Part shown: piece after piece, positions 1 through 5,119 of the stretch
Layout of the letters: every line of letters starts with the position of its first letter
Numbering within the stretch: position 1 is the stretch's first letter
Source: Lachnospiraceae bacterium UBA7480
GTDB lineage: Bacteria; Bacillota; Clostridia; Lachnospirales; Lachnospiraceae
Direction: 5' to 3'
NCBI GenBank assembly: GCA_002479655.1
Contig: DLOQ01000011.1
Span: 9,383 to 14,501, forward strand
Length of the DNA stretch: 5,119 nucleotides
Translations under genes and position numbers: made by a program
The notes under the pieces: generated by a model
What the model was told of the DNA's origin: nothing
The model's input: the letters and a program-made list of their open reading frames with translations, nothing else
The model's database searches: none

Positions 1-40
1 TTGAGAGTTTCGCAAATATCTGGTTATCGGATATGAAAGA

Positions 41-46
41 GAGGAG
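41..46 (+). promoter_or_regulatory. Ribosome binding site of gltX, decides the start codon
   Basis: The purine run GAGGAG lies 10 bases before the ATG at 57. An in-frame ATG at 33 would add eight residues (MKERRYKK), but it has no Shine-Dalgarno sequence before it, and this purine run would then fall inside the coding region. The start at 57 also places the first beta strand ([12 protein letters not shown]) at the usual distance from the N-terminus of the family. Spacing of 10 is slightly long but usable. Confidence 0.75.
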
Positions 47-56
47 ATATAAGAAA

Positions 57-1511
57 ATGACAAAGATTAGAACAAGGTTCGCCCCAAGTCCTACCGGGCG
101 TATGCATGTGGGAAATCTTAGGACTGCGCTGTATGCGTACCTGATCTCCAAGCATGAGGGAGGAGACTTTATCTTAAGGATCGAGGATACCGATCAGGAG
201 CGTTATGTAGAGGGCGCAGTGGATATCATCTACAGGACGCTGGAGAAGACGGGACTGCTTCATGATGAAGGTCCTGATAAAGATAAGGGCTGCGGTCCTT
301 ATGTGCAGAGCGACAGGCAGAAAGAGGGTATTTACCTGAAATACGCAAAAGAGCTGATAGAAAAAGGGGAAGCCTATTACTGCTTCTGTGACAAGGAGCG
401 TCTTGCCTCTCTGAATCAAAATGTAGGCGGGGACGGGAAGGAGATCACGGTGTATGATAAGCACTGCCTTTCCCTGTCAAAGGAAACGATCGAGAAGAAC
501 CTTGCCGAAGGAAAGCCTTATGTGATCCGGCAGAACAATCCGACCGAGGGAACGACTACGTTCCATGATGAGATCTATGGGGATGTTACGGTGGAGAATG
601 CGGAGCTGGATGATATGATCCTGATCAAATCGGACGGCTATCCGACTTATAACTTTGCCAATGTGGTGGATGATCATCTGATGGGGATTACCCATGTTGT
701 CAGGGGTAATGAATATTTATCTTCCTCACCGAAGTATAACCGCCTGTATGATGCGTTTGGCTGGGAGGTTCCGGTCTATGTACACTGCCCTCTGATCACA
801 GATGAAGAACATAAGAAGCTGTCTAAGCGCTGTGGTCATTCCTCTTATGAGGATCTGATCGAACAGGGATTTCTGACAGAGGCAGTTGTGAATTTTGTGG
901 CACTGCTTGGCTGGTCGCCGGAGGAGAACCGTGAGATCTTTACGCTGGAGGAACTGGTAAAGGCGTTTGACTATCATCATATGAGTAAATCTCCTGCCGT
1001 ATTTGATTATACAAAGCTTCGCTGGATGAATGGGGAATACTTAAAGGCGATGGATGATGAGAGGTTTTTTGAGATGGCAAAGCCGTATCTGGATCAATAT
1101 CTGAAAGAGGGATTGGATCAGAGAAAGATTGCTATGATGGTAAAGACAAGGATTGAGATTTTTCCGGATATTAAAGAACTTGTTGATTTCTTCAATGAAC
1201 TGCCGGAGTATGATATTGAAATGTACACCCATAAGAAGATGAAAACAAATGCGGAAAGCTCGCTGGCAGTACTGAAGGATGTGCTTCCAATCCTGGAAGG
1301 AACGGATGACTACAGCAATGATAATCTGTATCAGACGCTTCTTGCCTATGTGCAGGAAAAAGAATATAAGAATGGATATGTCATGTGGCCGATCCGTACC
1401 GCTGTTTCCGGTAAGCAGATGACGCCGGCAGGAGCAACGGAGATCATGGAAGTGTTGGGGAAAGAAGAGAGCCTGAAACGAATCCGTCTGGCAATCGAGA
1501 AATTAAGCTGA
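57..1511 (+). CDS. gltX: Glutamyl-tRNA synthetase (GluRS)
   Basis: Cytoplasmic class I aminoacyl-tRNA synthetase that joins glutamate to tRNA(Glu) using ATP. From the ATG at 57 the protein has 484 residues, normal for bacterial GluRS. Visible signatures: [13 protein letters not shown] at residues 8-20, with HVGN as the HIGH motif; the RIEDTD block at 41-46; a CxC pair (C109, C111) in the insertion after the first half of the Rossmann fold; the GNEYLSSSP segment at 217-225; and KLSKR at 254-258 as the KMSKS motif, followed by CGHSSYEDL. Residues from about 320 form the helical anticodon-binding region, ending in the family-typical [17 protein letters not shown] stretch and a LGKE segment. The gene ends in TGA and is followed by a hairpin terminator. 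If the organism lacks GlnRS, the enzyme would probably be non-discriminating and feed GatCAB; this is inference, because the discriminating residue cannot be assigned safely without an alignment. Reading frame intact, no missing catalytic motif. Its promoter lies left of the window. Confidence 0.97.
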   Translation: MTKIRTRFAPSPTGRMHVGNLRTALYAYLISKHEGGDFILRIEDTDQERYVEGAVDIIYRTLEKTGLLHDEGPDKDKGCGPYVQSDRQKEGIYLKYAKELIEKGEAYYCFCDKERLASLNQNVGGDGKEITVYDKHCLSLSKETIEKNLAEGKPYVIRQNNPTEGTTTFHDEIYGDVTVENAELDDMILIKSDGYPTYNFANVVDDHLMGITHVVRGNEYLSSSPKYNRLYDAFGWEVPVYVHCPLITDEEHKKLSKRCGHSSYEDLIEQGFLTEAVVNFVALLGWSPEENREIFTLEELVKAFDYHHMSKSPAVFDYTKLRWMNGEYLKAMDDERFFEMAKPYLDQYLKEGLDQRKIAMMVKTRIEIFPDIKELVDFFNELPEYDIEMYTHKKMKTNAESSLAVLKDVLPILEGTDDYSNDNLYQTLLAYVQEKEYKNGYVMWPIRTAVSGKQMTPAGATEIMEVLGKEESLKRIRLAIEKLS

Positions 1512-1534
1512 TAACTAATGCCGGAGTTCTAATT

Positions 1535-1572
1535 AAAAACAGGCTGACCATTTACTTGGCAGCCTGTTTTTT
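1535..1572. terminator. Bidirectional intrinsic terminator between gltX and carB
   Basis: CAGGCTG (1540-1546) pairs perfectly with CAGCCTG (1560-1566). The stem is extended by A1535-A1539 pairing with T1567-T1571, and the loop may add two C-G pairs (1548-1549 with 1558-1559) past a bulged A. On the + strand a six-T run (1567-1572) follows the stem, 28 bases after the gltX stop. On the - strand the A run becomes TTTTTAATT, 25 bases after the carB stop. The one hairpin can therefore end both convergent transcripts. Confidence 0.9.
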
Positions 1573-1591
1573 AGTGATTCATCAGTATTTT

Positions 1592-4500
1592 CTATTGTAT
1601 TTCACTATGCAGCTGCTGCAGGGACTTGATCTCGCCATTTCCCCTTGTCTTTACATAGTGGATGCCCTTGGCGGTTGCCCGTGCCGCCGCAATGGTGGTC
1701 ATGTAAGGTATCTTACCCTTGATGGCGGCTTTTCTTAAGTAGCTGTCATCATTGACGCTGTCCTTGCCGACGGGAGAGTTGATGATCAGGTCGATTTCAC
1801 CGTTGGTGATCGCATCCAGAACATTCGGACGACCCTCGTATAATTTCAGGATATGTTCCGCTTCAATGCCAGCTTCACGGATCACCTCGCAGGTCGTTCC
1901 GGTTGCAAGGATCTTAAATCCGTCTTCCGCAAATAGTTTTGCAATCTCCGCAATCTCTTTTTTGTCCTTGCGGTTGACAGAGATTAGAACCGTGCCCTCA
2001 AGCGGAAGCGGAGACTGCACTGCTTCCTGCGCTTTATAAAATGCTTCTCCGTAGTAAGTGGAAAGACCGAGCACCTCACCGGTGGAACGCATCTCCGGAC
2101 CAAGTACAGGATCGACCTCCGGGAACATATTAAACGGAAAGACAGCTTCTTTTACGCCGTAATAAGGAATTGTGCGGTCTTTTAATTCCGATACCGGCGA
2201 CGGACGTCCGGTCAGTTCCGATGTGATGATATCCGTTGCAAGCGGTACCATGCGGATATCGCATACTTTGGATACCAGCGGAACTGTTCTGGATGCGCGG
2301 GGATTGGCTTCCAGAACATAGACCTTATCATTTTCAATCGCGTACTGCATGTTCATCAGACCGCGGACATGCATTTCTTCCGCAATCTTTTTGGTATATT
2401 CCTTAATGGTGGCAACATTTTCTTCGGATATATGGACAGACGGGATGATGCATGCCGAGTCGCCGGAATGTACGCCTGCCAGTTCAATATGTTCCATCAC
2501 TGCGGGAACAAAAGCGTGCGTTCCGTCGCTGATCGCATCCGCCTCACATTCCAGCGCATGATTTAAGAAGCGGTCAATCAGGATCGGGCTGTCGGGAGTG
2601 ACGCCGACCGCTGCCGCCATGTATTCTTCCATGCTCTGATCGTCATAGACAACTTCCATGCCGCGTCCGCCAAGGACATAAGAGGGGCGCACCATGACAG
2701 GATAGCCGATCTTTTGGGCGATGGAGAGGGCTTCTTCTATGGTCGTCGCCATACCGGATTCCGGCATGGGGATGCCCAGCTTGTCCATCATGGCGCGGAA
2801 CTGATCGCGATCCTCCGCCAGATCAATGACGGAAGGAGAAGTGCCCAGGATACGGACCCCGTTCTTTTCCAGATCGGAAGCTAAGTTCAGCGGCGTCTGC
2901 CCGCCGAATTGCGCAATGACGCCCAGCGGCTTTTCTTTGTGATAGATGCTTAAAACATCCTCCAAGGTAAGCGGCTCAAAATAAAGCTTATCGGAGGTAT
3001 CATAGTCCGTGGATACGGTCTCCGGATTACAGTTGACAATGATTGTTTCAAAACCGAGTTTTTTCAGGGCAAGAGCGGCATGGACGCAGCAGTAGTCAAA
3101 CTCGATGCCCTGACCGATACGGTTAGGCCCTCCGCCGAGGATCATGATCTTCTTTGTATTTTCATTGACCGAATTTTTGTCCGGCGCGTTGTAGGTAGAA
3201 TAATAATACGCGCTTTCCTTCGTACCGCTGACATGGATGCCTTCCCATGCTTCCTCCACGCCAAGGGAAATACGTTTATTACGGATATCATCTTCAGGGA
3301 TGGAAAGAAGCTTGCTTAGGTAAAGATCGGAAAAACCGTCTTTCTTTGCTTGGATCAGCAGATCGTCAGTGGGAAGAGAACCGCGGAAGGTAAGGAGCGT
3401 TTCTTCTTCGTCAACAAGTTCCTTCATCTGTTCAATAAAATAATGTTTTACTTTGGTCAACTGATAGATTTCTTCAATAGAAGCTCCATGACGCAATGCT
3501 TCATACATGATGAAATGACGGTCGCTGGAGGGATAGATCAGAAGCTTTAGAAGCTGTTCCTTGTCCATGTCGTGGTAATTTTTGGCATAACCAAGACCGG
3601 AACGCCCGTTTTCTAAGCTTCGGATGGCTTTCTGGAAGGCTTCTTTATAAGTCTTGCCGATGCTCATGACCTCGCCGACAGCGCGCATCTGCGTCCCCAG
3701 CTTATCTTCCACGCCTTTAAACTTTTCAAATGCCCAGCGCGCAAATTTAATTACGACATAATCCCCGCCCGGCACATATCGGTCAAGGGTGCCGTATTTG
3801 CCGCAGGGGATATCCTTTAAGGTAAGACCGCAGGCAAGCATGGCGGAGATCAATGCGATGGGAAAGCCGGTTGCTTTGGATGCCAGTGCGGAGGAACGGG
3901 AAGTCCTTGGATTGATCTCAATGACGATGATCCGGTCGCTGACGGGATCGTGCGCAAACTGTACATTGGTTCCGCCGACAACTTCTATCGATTCAACAAT
4001 ACGGTAAGCCTGCTCCTGCATCCGTTTCTGACATTCCTCAGAGATGGTCAGCATGGGAGCGGAGCAGAAGGAATCGCCGGTATGTACGCCGATAGGGTCG
4101 ATATTTTCGATAAAGCAGACTGTAATCATATTGTTGTCTGCGTCCCGGACGATCTCAAGCTCCAATTCTTCCCAGCCAAGAACGGATTCTTCTACAAGGA
4201 CCTGTCCGACAAGACTGGCTTGAAGTCCTCTGGCGCAGACGGTTTTTAATTCTTCTTTATTATAGACCAGACCGCCGCCGGCACCGCCCATCGTATAGGC
4301 AGGACGCAGGACGACAGGGTATCCGAGGGTTTCTGCGATATTCAGCGCTTCCTCAACGCTGTAGGCAACATCGCTTCGCGCCATTTCCACACCGATAGCG
4401 TTCATGGCTTTTTTAAATTCGATCCGGTCTTCGCCGCGCTCGATCGCGTCGATCTGGACGCCGATGACCTTGACCTGATACTGTTCCAGGATGCCCTGCG

Positions 4501-4810
4501 AAGCAAGCTCTGAACAAAGATTAAGTCCTGACTGTCCGCCAAGGTTGGGGAGAACAGCATCAGGACGTTCCTTTGCGATGATCTGTGTAAGTCTTTCGAC
4601 ATTTAACGGTTCAATATAAGTAACATCGGCAATCTCCGGATCGGTCATGATCGTTGCGGGATTGGAGTTGACAAGGACGATCTCATAACCGAGACTGCGA
4701 AGGGCTTTGCAGGCCTGTGTGCCGGAATAGTCAAATTCACATGCCTGTCCGATGATGATGGGGCCGGAGCCGATGATAAGGATCTTGTTGATATCAGTAC
4801 GCTTTGGCAT
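1592..4810 (-). CDS. carB: Carbamoyl-phosphate synthase large subunit
   Basis: Makes carbamoyl phosphate from bicarbonate, ammonia and two ATP, the entry to pyrimidine and arginine synthesis; the ammonia comes from glutamine hydrolysis by CarA. The 1072 residues nearly equal the 1073 of E. coli CarB. Order: carboxyphosphate half (about 1-400) with SGPIIIGQACEFDYSG, R129, R169, MGGAGGG (174-180), E215, H243, Q284, E298 and N300; oligomerisation domain (about 401-550); carbamoyl-phosphate half (about 551-935) opening with GGGPNRIGQGIEFDY and carrying R708, H781, Q822, E834 and N836; and a C-terminal MGS-like allosteric domain (about 936-1072). In that last domain K950, T970, T973, K989 and N1011 match, with a constant offset of four, the residues I recall as binding UMP/IMP in E. 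coli (K954, T974, T977, K993, N1015), so nucleotide control is probably kept. The start is fixed by AGGAGGAG just upstream; the stop is TAG. No carA adjoins it: the next gene upstream is divergent and the one downstream converges. No frameshift or lost catalytic residue seen. Confidence 0.97.
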   Translation of the reverse strand: MPKRTDINKILIIGSGPIIIGQACEFDYSGTQACKALRSLGYEIVLVNSNPATIMTDPEIADVTYIEPLNVERLTQIIAKERPDAVLPNLGGQSGLNLCSELASQGILEQYQVKVIGVQIDAIERGEDRIEFKKAMNAIGVEMARSDVAYSVEEALNIAETLGYPVVLRPAYTMGGAGGGLVYNKEELKTVCARGLQASLVGQVLVEESVLGWEELELEIVRDADNNMITVCFIENIDPIGVHTGDSFCSAPMLTISEECQKRMQEQAYRIVESIEVVGGTNVQFAHDPVSDRIIVIEINPRTSRSSALASKATGFPIALISAMLACGLTLKDIPCGKYGTLDRYVPGGDYVVIKFARWAFEKFKGVEDKLGTQMRAVGEVMSIGKTYKEAFQKAIRSLENGRSGLGYAKNYHDMDKEQLLKLLIYPSSDRHFIMYEALRHGASIEEIYQLTKVKHYFIEQMKELVDEEETLLTFRGSLPTDDLLIQAKKDGFSDLYLSKLLSIPEDDIRNKRISLGVEEAWEGIHVSGTKESAYYYSTYNAPDKNSVNENTKKIMILGGGPNRIGQGIEFDYCCVHAALALKKLGFETIIVNCNPETVSTDYDTSDKLYFEPLTLEDVLSIYHKEKPLGVIAQFGGQTPLNLASDLEKNGVRILGTSPSVIDLAEDRDQFRAMMDKLGIPMPESGMATTIEEALSIAQKIGYPVMVRPSYVLGGRGMEVVYDDQSMEEYMAAAVGVTPDSPILIDRFLNHALECEADAISDGTHAFVPAVMEHIELAGVHSGDSACIIPSVHISEENVATIKEYTKKIAEEMHVRGLMNMQYAIENDKVYVLEANPRASRTVPLVSKVCDIRMVPLATDIITSELTGRPSPVSELKDRTIPYYGVKEAVFPFNMFPEVDPVLGPEMRSTGEVLGLSTYYGEAFYKAQEAVQSPLPLEGTVLISVNRKDKKEIAEIAKLFAEDGFKILATGTTCEVIREAGIEAEHILKLYEGRPNVLDAITNGEIDLIINSPVGKDSVNDDSYLRKAAIKGKIPYMTTIAAARATAKGIHYVKTRGNGEIKSLQQLHSEIQ

Positions 4811-4814
4811 AATA

Positions 4815-4822
4815 CTCCTCCT
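4815..4822 (-). promoter_or_regulatory. Ribosome binding site of carB
   Basis: On the - strand AGGAGGAG precedes the ATG (4810-4808), with the AGGAGG core six bases before the start codon. This is close to a perfect match to the 16S anti-Shine-Dalgarno sequence, so initiation should be strong and the MPKRTD start, shared with E. coli CarB, is well supported. Confidence 0.92.
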
Positions 4823-4827
4823 AGATG

Positions 4828-4878
4828 TAGTAGTTCATTTCGTTCTATAATGATTTCTCAATACATTATATAGTAGTT
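4828..4878. repeat. Pair of TAGTAGTT direct repeats flanking the carB start site
   Basis: The octamer TAGTAGTT occurs at 4828-4835, in the carB leader just before the ribosome binding site, and again at 4871-4878, directly upstream of the -10. The copies are 43 bases apart, close to four helical turns, so they would face the same side of the DNA. They could bind one regulator at two sites. An eight-base match in AT-rich DNA is not strong evidence on its own. Confidence 0.3.
4846..4870. repeat. Inverted repeat over the carB -10 and start site, possible operator
   Basis: TATAATG (4846-4852) and CATTATA (4864-4870) are perfect 7-base complements separated by 11 bases. The right arm contains the carB -10 box and the centre (4858) falls at the predicted transcription start. 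The geometry suits a dimeric repressor site, but both arms resemble a -10 box in AT-rich DNA, so chance is a real alternative. No known regulator consensus is recognised. Confidence 0.35.
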
Positions 4879-4893
4879 GATGGAAAATGAAAA
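4865..4893 (-). promoter_or_regulatory. Sigma-A-type promoter of carB
   Basis: Read on the - strand: -35 TTTTCA (4893-4888, four of six consensus bases), a 17-base spacer, and a perfect -10 TATAAT (4870-4865). The start of transcription would fall near 4858, giving a leader of about 48 nt. Upstream of the -35, bases 4897-4927 hold a single G/C base in 31, which could act as an UP element. The leader is too short for a PyrR-type antiterminator/terminator pair or a riboswitch, so any control in this region would have to act on initiation or translation. Confidence 0.75.
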
Positions 4894-4958
4894 GAGAAAA
4901 ATATAGAATATTTAAAATTTTTTTATTCCAATTCTTTGTTGAATTTTAAGTTTATTTA

Positions 4959-4988
4959 GTGGCAAAAAATGTAAAGGTGTGTTACACT
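4959..4988 (+). promoter_or_regulatory. Weak candidate promoter of the rightward gene
   Basis: GTGGCA (4959-4964) and TACACT (4983-4988) each match four of six sigma-A consensus bases with an 18-base spacer. The -10 ends 51 bases before the ATG at 5040. A second reading, TGTAAA (4970-4975) with AAGAAT (4993-4998) at 17 bases, is about as good. Some promoter must lie here because the gene to its left is divergent; the exact hexamers are uncertain. Confidence 0.35.
4970..4986. repeat. TGTAA-N7-TTACA dyad upstream of the rightward gene
   Basis: TGTAA (4970-4974) and TTACA (4982-4986) form a perfect 5-base inverted repeat with a 7-base spacer. A second, overlapping dyad GTGT (4977-4980) / ACAC (4984-4987) sits inside it. 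It overlaps the candidate -10 TACACT, which is where a repressor would act. It may be an operator for the gene at 5040, possibly for self-regulation, but the arms are short and no family consensus is recognised. Confidence 0.3.
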
Positions 4989-5025
4989 GATAAAGAATGG
5001 GCAAATAAAAAGCAAAGCATTTGAC

Positions 5026-5031
5026 AAGGGG
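5026..5031 (+). promoter_or_regulatory. Ribosome binding site of the rightward gene
   Basis: AAGGGG lies eight bases before the ATG at 5040. The spacing is optimal and the match to the anti-Shine-Dalgarno is fair, which supports a genuine start even though only 26 codons are visible. Confidence 0.6.
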
Positions 5032-5039
5032 TTACGAAC

Positions 5040-5119
5040 ATGAAGGAAAAAAATCTGATTGGATTATGTATTGCAAAGATCAAAGCGGAGGAACACTGGC
5101 AGAAGTTAAAGGCGATCCA
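5040..5119 (+). CDS. Start of an unrecognised protein, cut by the window edge
   Basis: Twenty-six codons are visible from the ATG, reading MKEKNLIGLCIAKIK and then AEEHWQKLKAI, with no stop before the window ends. A ribosome binding site eight bases upstream and a weak promoter candidate in the gap support a real gene. The visible part is rich in lysine and glutamate and looks helical. It is not a signal peptide: the hydrophobic stretch LIGLCIA is only seven residues and is followed at once by charged residues. It is divergent from carB, so it is not part of a carAB operon, and the N-terminus does not look like CarA. Divergent placement with a dyad in the shared region would suit a small DNA-binding regulator, but nothing in the residues proves this and I assign no function. 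Confidence 0.6.
   Translation, partial: MKEKNLIGLCIAKIKAEEHWQKLKAI

Noticed and set aside
1..36. An open frame from base 1 ending at TGA 34-36 ([11 protein letters not shown]) could be the tail of an upstream gene
   Set aside because: Eleven codons at the edge are open easily by chance and match nothing I recognise. It remains possible, since it would sit 20 bases before gltX, but it cannot be supported from this window.
33..56. Upstream in-frame ATG giving gltX eight extra residues
   Set aside because: No ribosome binding site before it, and the good one at 41-46 belongs to the ATG at 57. GluRS proteins normally begin close to the FAPSPTG motif.
1556..1738. 60-codon + strand open frame starting near the terminator
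   Set aside because: It begins within the terminator hairpin and runs antisense to the C-terminus of carB; no ribosome binding site.
3950..4249. 99-codon open frame on the + strand inside carB
   Set aside because: It is antisense to the strongly conserved N-terminal ATP-grasp half of carB, has no ribosome binding site or family resemblance, and is explained as a shadow of carB. The same holds for the other open frames opposite carB and gltX.
4846..4851. TATAAT on the + strand as a rightward promoter
   Set aside because: No acceptable -35 lies 16-18 bases upstream (AGATGT region), and it would be almost 190 bases from the ATG at 5040. It is better seen as one arm of the dyad, or as chance.
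4912..4949. TTAAAATT / AATTTTAA inverted repeat with a 22-base gap, and AATTC / GAATT with a 6-base gap nested in it
   Set aside because: All-AT or near-AT arms in a stretch of very low GC content are expected by chance; the stems would be weak and no T run placement makes a terminator.
5021..5026. Perfect TTGACA hexamer just before the gene at 5040
   Set aside because: A -10 box 16-18 bases downstream would lie inside the coding region, and none resembling TATAAT is there. It overlaps the ribosome binding site and is probably coincidental.

Overview
This window looks like an ordinary chromosomal housekeeping segment from a low-to-mid GC Gram-positive, most likely a member of the Clostridia and plausibly of the Lachnospiraceae. 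That guess rests on the purine-rich GAGGAG/AGGAGG-type ribosome binding sites, the AT-rich intergenic DNA with sigma-A-like promoter hexamers, and the style of the two proteins, such as the [10 protein letters not shown] loop of the glutamyl-tRNA synthetase. It is a judgement from recall, not a database result.

Layout, left to right. Bases 1-56 are leader DNA with a ribosome binding site for gltX. gltX (57-1511, +) encodes a full-length glutamyl-tRNA synthetase. It converges on carB (1592-4810, -), and the 80-base gap between them holds one strong hairpin with T tracts on both sides, which can terminate both genes. carB encodes a full-length, apparently intact large subunit of carbamoyl-phosphate synthase. 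Bases 4811-5039 form a 229-base AT-rich divergent intergenic region: a good sigma-A-like promoter for carB, a weaker candidate promoter for a rightward gene, and several small dyads and direct repeats that could be operators. From 5040 a rightward gene begins and is cut off by the window edge after 26 codons; I do not recognise it.

Function. GltX charges tRNA(Glu). In bacteria without GlnRS it may also make Glu-tRNA(Gln) for the GatCAB amidotransferase. CarB makes carbamoyl phosphate for pyrimidines and arginine, using ammonia delivered by the glutaminase subunit CarA. The two genes are linked only by convergence, not by an operon. The most notable feature is that carB stands alone: carA is not next to it on either side, and carB has its own promoter with a leader of about 48 nt, too short for a classical PyrR attenuator. 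I found no mobile element, CRISPR array, tRNA or rRNA, and no clear sign of an undescribed system.
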